This document shows positions 33,709-47,379 of a DNA stretch of 64,000 bases, piece by piece (position 1 is the stretch's first letter; the number at the start of each line of letters is the position of its first letter). This DNA comes from Lactifluus volemus (lineage: Eukaryota; Basidiomycota; Agaricomycetes; Russulales; Russulaceae): assembly GCA_022376515.1 (NCBI GenBank), contig WTXI01000015.1, forward strand, positions 496,001 through 560,000, read 5' to 3'. Below the pieces are notes generated by a model, which was not told the origin of the DNA, did not search any database, and saw nothing but the letters and a program-made list of their open reading frames with translations. The position numbers and the translations under genes are program-made.

Positions 33709-35459
33709 ATGGTGAGCATTACTTCTTCATAGTTCAAATCACTCTTCTATAGTAATCGCGAAACAGGCAGCTTCCTCTTCATCCTCTTCCCCTCCTAACT
33801 CACCGCCCAGCCTACTTCCGTCATCTTTTTCTTCAATGGCGGACACTCCTAACAAGGACCTCCTACTCCTTACACCCCACCCCGCGGAAGATCGAGGTAC
33901 CCGTCTAGTCTTGCCCATGACAATCTACGTGTTCCCCTACACCGTCGTGGGACATCACGGACATATGAACGTCTTGAAGACCTTCTTAAAGAAGCTGGTT
34001 ATAAGGAGACGCGCATCTTTACCCCCGAGACTGAGCGACACAGAGAGCATCAACAAGGACCTGAGGAGAGAGAAGCTAGTGGTAGGGTGAGGAGTGGCGT
34101 GGATACTGTAGTAGGATTCCTGGCAGGCCTCGTATCCGTCCAGAGTGATGGGGAGCGGGTGGATGTCAAGACCTCCCAAAATGACCGAGCAACACACACT
34201 TCTCTCGTTGACCCTTTGATGCACAGGCATAGGGCTGAATTAGACATCAGTGAGTATCCAATAGTTTGCATTGAGAATGTCCAGAATTTATACCATCTGT
34301 TCCAGATCCAACTATGGCATCACCATCTTCGCGGACTCGAACAGTGGGCCACTCACTCAGACATAGCGGTGTCACCAACAGCGGACGGTCATCTGATGTG
34401 TCCGCATCTCCGGCCAGAGTCTACCTACGTCACATCGCCTCTGCCCCCAATATTCCGCGGCGGAGACTTCTGCGAGGTCATACACCCATACCAAAGGCGA
34501 AGAAGAGTACCACTAGCATGAACGATGGCGTCCGTGTTCAAGGCACACACCCCCCTCCAATGCCATCTTCTTGGCTTGAGACAGTTACGCGGGCCGTTTT
34601 GGCCTTTCCAGGCGCGCGCATTGGACGCTTCAACGATACTAGCACTCACACCCCACTTTCGCATCCTCCCGAGCAGTCTCGGTCTGAACCTTCCAGTCAA
34701 ACAACGAGCCGTTCCGGTACCGTTCGTGGATGTAGACGAACGCGACCCGGGCACCCAGTGTCTGTGCTAAAAGATACCGCCGCCAGGTTGCGAGGCCGAT
34801 CCACGCCATCATTGCCGACAAGCTTGGACTCATCACAACCACCGACTATCCTGGCTATGCGCTCGCAGGTTTCTATTGGGCAAGTTGAAAAAATAAGCGT
34901 TGTATGTCGTTCCGCCCCCGCCTCCCGGTCATCATCTCTGGCAAGACGCAAGCCTCGTTCCGACTCACCAGCAACTACCAGTCTCGGGAATTTCTATTCT
35001 GGAAGTGTTCGAGGAATGGGCAAAGCCCGCCAGACAGTAAGCAGAAACCCTCGGCCCAAGAGCGGTAAGGATCTCTCAAATCGCGGACCAAGCCTGAGTG
35101 TTAGGCTGGAAGATGGCAGTGCTACCTTGCAGCCACCGGGAGATACAGATGATTACGATTCAACCTCTGAAGATGAAGATGAGGACGAACTAGATTTGTC
35201 TAAACTTCTTGTCCATCCGAGAAGGCAGCAGTCAATCAAGTCCCTACGTCGTCATCTGGAACGGACGTTGAAAACTCGTGCTGTCGGCGTTACGACAACA
35301 ACACCCAATGACAGAGGGCGCGCGAGAAGAGGATCCGTCAATGACGGTGACTGGGGTGGGTTGACCGTGCCAGGACCCGAGTCCGATAACCGAACTTCTC
35401 AACGACGCAGGGAAATTCCTTCTTCCTGGATGCAACGGAGTGGTAGCTTCAGGAGATAA
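33709..35459 (+). CDS. Uncharacterised Ser/Arg-rich disordered protein
   Basis: I do not recognise this protein. The start is ATG at 33709, followed at once by a GTGAGC donor; exon 2 opens AASSSSSSPPNSPPSLLPS. A conserved-looking block ERLEDLLKEAGYKETRIFTPE (33967-34030) and VDTVVGFLAGLVSV come before an intron at about 34254-34315. The large last exon (to 35459) is low in hydrophobic residues, rich in Ser, Arg, Pro and Thr, with an acidic patch (DDYDSTSEDEDEDELDLSKL, about 35150-35205) and basic C-terminal tail RRREIPSSWMQRSGSFRR. It looks like an intrinsically disordered, possibly nuclear or cortical, regulatory protein. A frame change near 33905 suggests one more lost base. Confidence 0.6.
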
Positions 35460-35987
35460 TTCATTATTGGCAATCCCTTCACCCTTCGCGTTACGGTTGA
35501 TTGAGGTGCGGCCGTGTTGTTGCCTTTTCATTCATATCTAGTCCTATCGCAGTATCTCGATATAATACAGGATGCGTAGCGGCCGTCGCAAACTGATCTC
35601 TTATCATTTGTAGTCTCCACATCTTATAATCGGTTTCATACATTGCACCAAGAGTCAAGACAAGACGTAGTATTGAATATTATTTGTCATACGCTAATCT
35701 TTCATTCTCTACTCGCTCGTTTGGTTTTTATTATTACTCTATTCGTATGGCGTGGCACTCTATCATCGCTTATTATACGGTAGCCTGTGCACAAAGTATT
35801 TTGCTTCGGTGAGGTCGAAAGGGGTCTCCCACGTGATCGCGTCCCGACGCGTCCTGAAAAGGCAGATTCGCACGCCCTGCTGAACTGTTTCCCTTTCCCT
35901 TCCTTTGCGTACAGGTACAGCACGTTAACTACCACCCATTTCTTTCCCTCCCCTTGGTTGACCCTTTCTTTTACCGTTACGAGTTCG
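35460..35987. other. Intergenic, 3' UTR and promoter
   Basis: About 530 bases with no gene seen. CCACGTGATC at about 35829 (E-box core) lies upstream of the next ATG, as does a pyrimidine-rich stretch at 35930-35975. Confidence 0.45.
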
Positions 35988-38767
35988 ATGTCCTCAACAA
36001 GCAGCCGTTTCCCTACTTCTGGCGTTCCTATTTCAGCACCAACGACCCCAGCATATACCACTCGTTCTCAGAAGTCGAGCAGCGAAGGGCCACCTCCAGT
36101 AACACCTCAGCGCATTCCAAGGGCACAGCGTCACCACCATCAACTTCAAAATTATTTCAGATCACCTCTTACTCCCGCAAGTACTCTCTCAACCCCTTAT
36201 ACCCCCTTGAGTTTGCGCTCCTCCTGGTTCAGTACAAGTCAGTCTGCCTTAACAACTCCAGCATCAGCGACAAGCCTCAAGCGTTACAATGTTACTGCAT
36301 CGCCTAAAATTTCCAACTACGAAAACTCTTTCGATGGGCAAACGATGGCCCGAGCAGACACCGACGACAGCTGGCGCTCTCGCGCAAGCGAGAATGGGAT
36401 TAGAGTGGGATCCAAGGACGACGAAGGTCTCATGTGCGATGAAGGTATGCTATAAATGTATACCATTCCGTTTTACGGCCTGACGATGTTGACGTTTGTC
36501 ATGAGGTACATATATGCGCCTTTTTCTAGTCTCTCATGTACTCTCGCTGACCATTTCCGTATCTCAATATGACGATCATGATCCGCGTACGTATGTATCA
36601 CGCCTAGCCAAACATTCGAACCCTGACATTAGTCGTTATCGTAGATTTGTCGATGAATATTCAGATTGTAAGCGTTTCACCTTTCCATCACCCGCATGAT
36701 ACTCAATGATCCGTCATTTCACTCTTGCCACGGATAGCTAGTAAGGCAGTTGTGGTATTTTATGGTCTCCTCTCCTGACATACTACACCAGTTCTCAGTG
36801 CGCCTCCTATCCTCATGCAAAGCTGTTCCCGTTCCCGAAGCCAGACGAGTCAAGCTCCCTTCCTGTCGCCCCAACCGCCACCTCACACTCCCGCACGGCG
36901 CACCTTAGTTTCACTAAACACGCCTTCTCCTCGCGCTTCCACCATCAATCTTCTAAAGATCAAGGGCTCTTTGACTGACCCCGCTCCTATACGTCGTCGT
37001 TCGGCCCTCGGACATGTAGGTCTTCTGTCCCCACGGGTGTTCCTATTACTCAACTTCGTTGGTAGACCAACTTGTTTGACATCGATGAGAACAGCTACGT
37101 GCCTTATCCGTCCTCTTTCTCCCACGCAGAACCGTTGGCACTTCCGTTATCCCTCAATGACCCTTTTGACCATCCTAACATCCCATTTGAGACTTTGGAC
37201 TATCCTCACGGCACTAAGGCCTCTCGTAATCCGGAGTCGCTCGCTCCAGAATTATGCTGCTCAGTGTGCAGCAGCTTAGGGCCCTCTCTGGCGGAGCTTG
37301 AGCCCTGCGCGCATTTATTATGCTCAGCGTGTCTTACCAGTGCTCTCAACATAGTCGGTGAGAAGGATATGGAGTGTGCTGTCTGCAAGCTTGGGGTGGC
37401 CAACTTCAACCTGAGGAACACAGGGTCCAAGGGAGGTGGCTTGCCGACCACTGGAGCACCTCGTGGTCGCCTCACGTCTGCGGCGATTGATGATTTCAAG
37501 GAAAATTTCGTAAATGATTTCCACTTCTTTGACCTGCAAGGTTCGTCGACACCCAACAAGAGTGAGCGTCATTACACATTACGAGACGGTGAGTTACCGG
37601 TGCTGCGCATCGATAACGTCCCTTGGGTGCGTATTTGGGTGCCATTCTTCTTCCATGGCACCCACTAAAATTTCGTTACTCACAGGATATCACACCTCCC
37701 ACGGTCATCGCTTGGTTGAAGCATCCCATTAAGCGTGTGCATGTGCTCCTTGATCGAAAGGGGAAAACACTTAGCCATGCATACGTTGAGATGCCTGATG
37801 ACGAAGCTGCCAGGGCTAGTCTCAGAACGGCCCAAAACTCTGTTCTAGGCAAGGGCAAGCGAGCGCGCGGCGTCACTGTCACCCGCAGTAGCCAGGAAGA
37901 GTTGATGAAGGCACTGTTTCCATCCTGGCAAGGCCCCTTCGATGGATGCCGGCCATCTCTGGCAGGTCTGAGTAATGAACAAGTTGTTTCAGCCCTGGAG
38001 CATGGTCTAGTGTCGGAACCAGAGCTTAAGGCGTTGCTGCATCTCGTCCGCTCACCCGACGTTAGTGTCAGTTTCATGGATGGGGATTGAAGTGACTCAT
38101 CATTCTCGCAGGCACACTTCCTCAAGGTTCCGTCACTACCCATTTATTCTCTTATAAGCATACTGTCCAAATTCCCGGCGGACGCAGACAGTAGACTTTT
38201 TTGGTCCAGTGCATCAAGAGACTTGTTGTTTGGTAAGAGATCCATCAGTCAACTCCCGCCCACAAACACTGATATTGTGACTAGATATCACATATAGTAT
38301 GTTTACAATACGTCCATCCTGCTCCACTTACAAATATATCCCACAGCTGCAGTCCAGGTTCTCTCTTCCAGTGACAAGAGGCACTCCGTTAGCACCTCCG
38401 AGTTGCTAGTGCAATTGCTAAACGTCGCTGTCACATGCGATGGTAAGCCTTGCCTTTTGTTTCAATCGGCTTTTGTTGAATCATCATACCGCCTTTAGTA
38501 TTCACAGCAGAACAACGTCGGAAACTTTCCAACACCGTGGATATCCACCAACCATTTTCACTTCATAGTCCATCCTCTTCCATTAGCGGACACAGCTCTC
38601 AAGAGCCGGGCACACCCGACCCCATACTTTGTCAAAGCCTTCGAGTAACATCACAGAGACCCCCCCGTGTGCCAGCAAACGTCGAGTTCGGAGAGCTTGC
38701 GAACCAATTTGGCGTCGAGCCTCGTCTTGTTGAGGTTCTGGCTCAAAAGCTGTCGGGCCTATGTTGA
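35988..38767 (+). CDS. RING-finger and RRM-like domain protein
   Basis: Not a family I can name. The start MSSTSSRFPTSGVPISAP leads a Ser/Thr/Pro-rich disordered N-terminal half of more than 300 residues. At about 37240-37400 there is a RING-type zinc finger: CCSVC, ...CAHLLCSAC..., then CAVCKL. Next comes DITPPTVIAWLKHPIKRVHV with SHAYVEMPDDEAARASL (37690-37840), which resembles an RRM fold (beta-strand with HAYVEM as RNP1-like), and a helical region (LSNEQVVSALEHGLVSE). The C-terminus (38350-38767) is helical and Ser-rich, ending VLAQKLSGLC. RING plus RRM suggests an RNA-linked E3 ligase or a post-transcriptional regulator; that is inference. Introns at about 36440-36800 are not resolved. 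Confidence 0.65.
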
Positions 38768-39384
38768 GTGTTATCAAAACGCGTTCTTCTCCCATCACAA
38801 TCACACAACTGAACAATTTTGTTGCTTTCACTTCTCAACGATCCTCTTTGTATCATCGGAGTACTTTTGTCTGCATTGCAATCACGCTTTCAATACTTGC
38901 ACGATCCCCCTTTTTACCATGATTTTCTCAGACCCCGTAGACGACATAAAATATCACGACCTCATGATGCTGGTTTTGTCATATCATGCTCACTTCGCTT
39001 GTCCAACCATTATTCGTATTGCTCTGCCTTTACTGCTTTCCAGCGTTGCGATGTTTTTGCATTTTGGCTACTTGCCGTCTCACTTTTTCTTTTGCTCGCT
39101 GTAACGTTGATCGTGTATCGTATCCGCCGAGTGGATGGGTGACCAAATATGAGCATTGTTATTAACTTAGTCCACGTGGTCACGCGAACATATGGTTATC
39201 AACGAATCACGTTAACAAAATTAGCTGGAGCTGCACAGCGCGAACGACTTCTCTCTTATTCCAAGTCGGTGCAGACGACCGTGCGTCATATTTCGGCCTG
39301 AAGCTCTCCGAGTGAGTAGGGTCTCTTCGCAGCAAGCCAACCGCTCAGCGCTCAGCGCTCAGCTATCAGCTTCCGTCGTCTATC
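38768..39384. other. Intergenic upstream of TAO3
   Basis: About 620 bases. CCACGTGG at 39172-39179 is the only clear motif. A 107-codon frame (38819-39142) ends in a hydrophobic segment but lacks an ATG and was not called. Confidence 0.4.
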
Positions 39385-42300
39385 ATGAGCGAGTCGGGTA
39401 TACAAATCACTATCCCAGGTGCCTGAAAAGTCTTCGTGGCCGACTCTCCTCAGCTAATCTTTATATAGATCTCACCGACGATGATTACAACTTGACACCG
39501 AATCCGTTTTCTCGCTCTGCCGGGGGTTCTTTTGGTTTTGGGGCATTCGGTCACGGTCAAGAATCCCCAGTATCGACTACGCCTACTTCCATCCTACCGG
39601 AACGTGGAGATCGACCGTTTTTTCATTCTCGAGGCGACTCAGCTACTTCAGATGATTCTTTTCAGTCTTCCCGTCCTACGCGCAAGGCATCCGTTCCTTT
39701 TGTACACTCATCCCAGTCCTCCATCGCTACGTCCGGCACCTCGACTTTCTCCAAGAAGTCATCCTTCGCCTCCATTCGTAACGCGTTCAAAGGCGGTATC
39801 AAGGCCAATGACCCTCCTCCACTTCCTCCGTTGGATTACCCATCCCTGCCATTCAATCGTTCGACTTCGTCATTAGGCCATGCCCCTCAGACGTTACGTC
39901 GAGGACCGGAGAACCCGAGCCCTCCCCAACCTCGGCCTCCCACCCCTGGCTCCGGCGAGGGTAAGATCTCTAATCGCATAACGCGCTCGAAGGGACATGC
40001 ACCTGCTCGCTCTGGACACTCACACTCGAGTTCCGGCTTTCACTATTCAGAGGGTGGGAGCGACCACGGGCATGGCTTTAGTTTTCCATCTTCTCCGCCT
40101 CCGGTTCCACCCATGCCAAATGCGTTTTTCTCTGGCTATCCACAAAGTGAGAGTCTGACATTACAAGAAATAGAAGTAGATAAAGTGGAGGTGGAGCCCC
40201 GAACCCCGGCAGAGTATGCGCTCCATGCTGTGTTTATTCGGTTTGCGACCGCTGCAGAGCATAAAATCGGGACCTTCCTCAAACAACCCCTGGTGGGTCA
40301 CATTTCATATCGTTTGGAACTCTCGTTCTACCTCCATTCTAGGACCAGGAACCTCCCTTACCTGATTATTTGGGTGCCGGCATTGACCCAAAATTTGATA
40401 ACATCCTCGAGGCCCTCGGCCGCATAGGACAGAAGAACGCGAAACCCGTGGTCGATAGCATCAGGCGCTGGCGCCAGTCTCAGAATACCTCTGCCATCCC
40501 CCCAGATATCTTCCGTCTCCATTTAACTCAGTTCCAAACATCGACCGCTAGAGGAAACCGGTTGTCAGATGCCTCCTCGATTCTCGCTGAGCGGAAATCT
40601 CTTGCTGCTATATACATAATGTGCCGCGCGCTAATTGTAGTCATGCAATCCTTGTCTAAGGATGCCCTAGGAGAAAGTATCGGATTCAATCTAGAAGAAA
40701 CTACCTTCGAGCAGTTTCGGAGACCCGATCTGAAGCTGTTATCCCAGAGTGCCAATCACAGGACAAATGCGGAATTGTATGCGATACTTCTTGGGTATTT
40801 GGCCAATTCCCGGTTTATCAGCGTCACCGACCGTTTCCTCGCCGAGCTTGCACCTGTCGCGTCGGGTCATGTCACAAAAGATGTGGATCTGAGATATGAG
40901 AACCTTGTTAGAGGGCTTAAGCATATTCAGATCAAGGTTGAGTATCTTGTCTTCTTCTGATCGGTCCAATTTATAACTTCACCCCGACCTCTAGGTCTGG
41001 CCTCCAGAATCTTTCGAAGAAGGTGCCGAGTTTATGGAGGCATTAGCGAAAGCGTTTGAGAATGCCCATGGCTTCCGCTTCAAGCTCTCTTTTGCGGAGA
41101 CGTTGGTTCTACTTCTGCACCCAGTTGCCCAGGTTCTTTCTGTTCTTGCACTTGACTGTCATTTTTGCTAAAGGGGTAGTGGACAGACCGCCCAAGCTGA
41201 GGTAAATCACCCTCAGTGGGCCAAAGCTATCGAGATCATCCACCCGAAGGCTAGAGAATTATCTGGGAAACTCCGTTACTGGCCTGTAGCGTACGCATTA
41301 GTCGTCGTCAGCCTCTGCGTGTCTCCGACGGACTACTTCCTGCGAAATTGGGCTGCTTGCTTTGAGGCCGGCCTGAACAAGCTGAAGGTAGGGCTTCTCC
41401 TTGGTCTTGTCCTGTGTCTTATCGTATCTATCCCCTCAGGAAAAAGCTTTCCGTATTCCCGTTATGAATGGGATGATGCGTCTCATCTGGACTTACATGT
41501 TCCGCTGCCGAGAATCATTGTCAACCTCGACATCGAAGATGGAATCACTTCTCAAAACCTTTTTTCCCCCTAATCGACTTACGATTTTTCCTCCCGAGGA
41601 CCATCTCGAGCCATTCATTTACATGGTCCATTTCCTCTGTTCGCGACATTTTGATTTTGGGGCCGAATTTATCTTGAACCTTATGCAAGAGCAGGCCGTC
41701 TTGGCTCAACCTCCTAGTGTCACCGCGATTCTTTCACCGGAAAGACTGTCCATTGCTACTCGTGCAGTTCTCCTTACTTTCCATATCACGGAACGAGACG
41801 AATCCATCCCTCCTTGGCCCACCAGCAGTGACTTTGCTGGATCCCCATCCTGGCGGGACTATCCCTCCTCATCTGATTTCATGCCATCAACACTCTTGTC
41901 AAAGCCCGGATTACAAGAGTTCTTTGATCGGTTCTGTGCCATCTTGTGGCACGTCGCTTTGAACTGTATGAAAATCGTTGGGAACATGTCTGTCTTTGAC
42001 GAGCAGTGGACCGTTCATCGACAAAATGCTACCTATGAAGAGACGCACAGCTACATCATCCGTCGCCACCCCGATGGCGCTTGCGCATATCCGAGTCATC
42101 TTGCTCCTTCAATCCAATTACTACAATGTTGCTTCTATTCATGGCCTCGCTGCCTATTCAGACCAGCCCCCGTCGAAAGCGTCATCGACATGCTCCTTCA
42201 TGGTGTCATACACATCGAACCATCTGTTGGAGAGGCTGCGGTCCTTGCTCTGCGACGCTTTATGGCCGACCCCGCTCACGCTTTTATTTTACTCAAGCAA

Positions 42301-45300
42301 TACACCGCGCTCCTGTTCGATCCGGCTCATATAGCACAGGAAGGATCTGCTCAGCGCTTGGTACTGGAGAATGCTCGCCTCTTGAACCTTTGGGCCAACC
42401 TATTTGATGGGTGGATGCATGAGCTTCTGGAGCAGAAACCTAGTTCGATTCCTGAAGAACAAATTCCATATATTTGTGCAAGGTTAGACGAGCTCGAGGC
42501 CGGCGCCTTATTTCTGCTGTGTTACACTTTGCGCCCTATGAACACTGTAGGCGTGAAGCTGTTACGTTTGCTTCGTCGCGTCACAAACCACCTCTCGTCA
42601 TTGCTCAAGATGGGTGCCGAAACACCTCGACCAAGAATCATCGATGCCATATACGACAAGTCCCAAACCAACATGATATTGGAGAGTTTCAATCATGTTC
42701 TCGAACCGGACGATATCAGGCGTGCAAAATCCTGGCGGGATACGACGGAGGATGCACTTCTCGGAGTTGCCGATAGCGAGGACATCCGAGATCGGACTCT
42801 CTGGCAATGGGTCTTCCCTGGAATCGTGCAAACCCTGATGACGGAGAGTTCTGACCGCCAACCCAGCTCGCTGTGGATTTTGCGAGACAGCCTCATCGCC
42901 GCCACTTCGAGATTTCACCCTACAATGGCTGTGATGGCCGGTCTTGTTCCGAAGATGCCCCCTCCTCAAGCCCGAGCCGGCACAGCCGAGCGTGAGGGCT
43001 CAAAATTCTTCGGAGAGAACAAGTTCCTTCCCGATCAGTGGTACATGTGGACGAAGGTTTATCATCGATTGCAGTGGTTGTGGACAATCGACCTGCTCTC
43101 ATCGAGCGTAGCCACAGCAGGGCACCATCGGATGCCAGCTTCGATCGTGAGCGTCTGACGACCACACGCGGCCTGATTCGCTACCTTACGCCATTCTTGG
43201 ATTCGGAACACTCACTCTTTCGGGATGCTGCTGTCTTTTGTATCAGCTCTTTCCCGGCAGCAGGATATTCACAATTATTGGAAGATCTTGGATTACTTCT
43301 TCATCGTCAGCTCTTAGACGATCCAAGGATTGGGGATTTGCGACAGAAAGCCGCTCAGAACCTCCCTCCGGAGCGCGGGCGTCGACAAGAGCGCCTCTTT
43401 ACCGCTGTCGCCCGCATTTATTTCCTCACTGCACATCACTTGCAAGACCAGCGTTGCCCTGTACGTCAGGCAGCGCTCTCACCCATCTTGCGATTTGTTC
43501 GCAGCACCCAAGCATTCCTCACCTCACCCGAGTCTAGAGAAAACTTTAAGCTTCAAAGACTTCGGCGTTACTTCTGCGGTACTGTGGAAAGACTCTTTGA
43601 CGGACTCAGTGCCATTAGCGACGCGGATCGATTTATCCCCCCCAAACACATCTCTCTCTCTATCGTCTCTGCGAAGAGTGGTGCCAACTTGGGCACCAAT
43701 CCGAGATAGCGAAGCAGCGCCTTATTTATATGCAACGCTCAGCAACCGAGGCCGTGTCCTCCCCATCAGAACGGGGAGAAGCTGTGGTCCTTTTCCAGAG
43801 AGAGACGAAACTGCTTTCGAAAGCGTCCACGGCTGCTATGGCGTCGCTCTGCGTAAGTCCCCAGTATAAGTGATAAAGTATGACTGTCCTTAACATTGTG
43901 TAGGCAAGGGCATACTTTCAACCTGACATGTCTTCAACGTCTCCTACAGACGGCCTACCCGAATATACGAAAGCCCTGACCTCAAAGGAAACGCTAGACC
44001 GCATACACTCGGTACTGACGTCCATGGATGAAGCAATCCTGGCCAATGGAAGGTACGTTCTGTCCACTTTGAACCTATTCGTCCACTAACCGCTCACCCC
44101 AGGAAAGCGCTCAAGTCCCTCTTAACACACAATGATGGGCAAGACGAAGAGCTTACGAGCGAGGCACTGCAACTTGCATTTGTGACCGCACGAGAACTCG
44201 ACACAAGCAATATGCGCTTCTTCGAAGTACTTGCGGACCTGATATGCCAATCTCCTAACCACGGGTTTCGGTTTGAAGAGATAATATGCCTTGGACTGTC
44301 CAACCTTTGCCATACCCTCCATCCTGTCCGCCGTCGAGCGCTTCAACTCTTAGAGACGGTACACCAACGGACGTCCGGAATGCTTTCACTAACTCAATTC
44401 GAAGCAACTGTTGGGAGTTCCACGCCAAGCACGTACCTCCGTGCTCATCGTCTCATATCCGATGTCCTTGCCGGGGAACATCCGGATGACGCCATGAGAG
44501 TGCTTTCGGCATTTGCGAAGTGGCTTCCCCGCGTTTTCAGCATCCCTACTTGTCCGTTAACACTACTCCAGAGCCTGGAGTACTGGAGCCCGAATATCAG
44601 CCTCATGGAGGACAAGTCTAACCTCTCACACGAAGGACGGATGACCCTACTACATTTAATGGCCCTTACCTTGCGCTACTCCGACGATTTCCCCGAACAA
44701 ATCGAAGTTCTCTGGACACGCCTGGTAGATGCCCCTTACCAGTCGAACGGACATGCCACCGTCCGTTTCTTACTTGAGCAGTCTCAGACAGTCGGCAGCC
44801 TTGCTTATATTCGATGCGCCACGAGGATTGTTGCCTGCCTATCCCACTCTGTCATCGGTCGCAATGCCGTGAAGGATTTGTGCAGCGTCATAGAACCAGC
44901 TCGCATGCTACCCAGCATTGAGCACAAATTGACGTTCCCGGAGCAAAGTGATATCGATTTGTGGTCCGAGATAGATGCTCTTTTCTCGGAACAGCCTCGA
45001 CAACCGTTGGCTGCTGGCCAGTTCGCCCTGCTCTTTCTTTCGGATGTGGCTCTCGAACGCAGCTGGGAATTTCAAGAGCAATTGCCGACATTCCTGCATG
45101 CTATTTTTTCCCATCTAGACCACCGGTTACCTTTTGTTCGCGAGTCGGCGAGGCGAATGCTGATACAATTACTGCGTTCATGGATACCTGGCTACGACGA
45201 ACTTCCCGATCGACTAAACTACCCTGCTCGAGCCGTTCTATTTTCGTCAATCATGGAACTTGACCAAGATTTGGACCAGGTACTTTGGAAAGAGGACGAG

Positions 45301-46965
45301 AGCAGTAGCCAGGTGGAACCCAAGATGCAGAAGCTGTGTTCGCGAGTTCTCACACTCCTCGTACCATTACACGCCAAACTAGCGGAACGCTGGGGTTCTT
45401 TGGCACTTCTGTGGGGTACTTCATGCTCCATTCGCGCCATAGCCTTTCGTTCTCTACAAATTTTTCGGGCGCTTCTGCCAGGCACCACGTCCAGCGATTT
45501 GGCACGCTTATTGGCGCGGTTGTCAAACACTATCTCGGCCCCTGAGGAAACCATCAGATCCTTCAGTAGCGAACTAATCCACACTCTGAAGATGTTGGGC
45601 TCATGCGACTTCCTCGACAAATCGCTTCTTCCTCAGATGTTCTGGTGTGCATGCGCATGCCTGTCAACAACCGTCGAAGCGGAATTTCTTCAAGCGTTAG
45701 CTTTGCTGGGATCGGTATTGGGTCAATTAAACCTAGATGATGAACACACAATCAACACGTTGATTTCTCAACGTCCATCCGAGTGGAAGGGCACAAGCAC
45801 TCTCCAGTCATCCTTGCTCATCGGCCTACGGTCATCGCGGACAAGCGACGCAACTTTGAAAATGTTGCAAATCGTTGCCAAAGTCACCAATAGCAGTATT
45901 ATTGATCCAACTCGCGGTCGTGTCCGTGACCTCTACACCGTAGCTTTACCCTGGTGTTATAGGTCAATGACCGAGGACACAACAGATCCAGCCTTGCAAA
46001 CCTTTGCACAAGATGTGGGCTACTTGGCAGAGAATGAAGGGCGTTCCAGCATCACTCGTATCATGGCCTCCTTTATCAAAGGGCGGTTCCGCACCAAGGA
46101 GGACTTCCTTCGGCAATCCGTTGCTAGTCTCCGAGAACACTATGGCGACGAGGATTGGACGGAGGTCGTAACCCTCCTCCTTGGACTGGTGCTTAACTCA
46201 CAAAAGTGGCTACAAGTGTCTGCATTGCAAATCCTGAAGGTCTTATTTCAACAGAGGGAGACAAGAAATCCAGTGGAGCTCCTGGGTTCCGAACTACTAA
46301 TGCCGCTTCTTCGCTTGTTGGAAACGGATCTGGCACATGCGGCGTTGGAAGTGTTGGAGGAACCGATGACTATCTCAGGTGGTCCCCCTGCTAAACAAGT
46401 TTTACGGATGAGCATGCAGATGAAATCCTTAACCAAAGGTGCTGAATCCGTGACCAACGTGTTTGGCATCCCCGAAGAGTCCGGTTGGTGTGTCGCTCAG
46501 CCAGAGCGCTCGCAAGATATCTGTCGCTCAAATATAATGGCTGTTTTCGAAACGTGCAAGGTCCCTTCACGACCATCGCAAATACATTTCGAACCAGAAG
46601 ACGTCGAGCATCTTGCTTCGCCAGCCCCATCAGGGGATGATGACTTGGGCGGCCTCGTCAGGAATCTTCACGAACTCAGCTCATTCTTCCAAGGAGACAC
46701 CCCAGTTCCCGAGGCTACGCCATCATTCACTGTACCTAGCCAACAACTTGAAGCCCGAGTTGCTGCCATTTTGGCAAAGTCGACCGAGTCCTCCGGCGAT
46801 ATTCCGCAAACACCGTTCATCGATGTGTTCCGGGTCGACGGCGCCGCCACCTTTGAACAGGGCGTTTCTGACGACGAGAGCGATTACAGTTCCGATTCGG
46901 ACGCGTTTATGTACGACTCGCCTGCGGCGTTACGTTCCATGCGAAATATCAACGGGTTAAAGTAA
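39385..46965 (+). CDS. TAO3: Cell morphogenesis protein TAO3/PAG1 (Furry homologue)
   Basis: Giant HEAT-like scaffold of the RAM network that links Kic1-type and Cbk1/NDR kinases, needed for polarised growth and septation; homologue of Drosophila Furry. Exon 1 is MSESGIQITIP (ATG 39385), then an intron to about 39470 and a disordered, Ser/Pro-rich region of about 250 residues. The conserved N-terminal domain follows (PAEYALHAVFIRFATAAEHKI, RYWPVAYALVVVSLCVSPTD, FRIPVMNGMMRLIWTYMFRC), then the middle (WYMWTK, TTTRGLIRYLTPFLDSEHSL, CEEWCQLGHQSEIAKQRLI), then a 2.8-kb exon (44100-46965) with FVTARELDTSNMRFFEVLAD, the C-terminal Cell_morphogenesis domain, and an acidic tail ending RNINGLK. About 2,300 residues, as expected for the family. 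Frameshifts near 43070 and in the C7 run at 43637-43643. Confidence 0.93.
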
Positions 46966-47379
46966 AAAGAGTCAATGGTCTCTCCTCCGTACGCTACTCT
47001 CCTGTTATTGGACCTGATCGCACTGCTAAGCGAAATTTCCAGATGCACCGTGTGTCCTAGACGAAGTCAAAAAGAAAAAGACGTTTGCTTGTGTATTTCC
47101 GCCGTATTTTGAAACTTGCCCAAGACCATGTCATATGATTTTCTCAACCTACATCCAAGCACAACTTTAATGAGTACCTTACATATTTATTTTGCTTTCC
47201 TGACGCCTTGCATCCGTTAGACTACCATCACTCACTTTTATTCATGCTATCTCGAGTTCCGACCACGTTGATTGCATCTCACACACTAGCATTGATAATA
47301 CCCTGGCATTGTTCCCGGGGAGTGTTTAATGTAGATTATATATTGCTGTATCCATGAATAAGAAGCCATGACCCATTTT
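46966..47379. other. Intergenic between convergent TAO3 and MLH1
   Basis: Holds the two 3' UTRs. No gene or notable structure was seen. Confidence 0.5.

Noticed and set aside
38819..39142. 107-codon plus frame ending in a hydrophobic segment
   Set aside because: No ATG start and no likeness to a known small membrane protein; the hydrophobic end alone is weak evidence.
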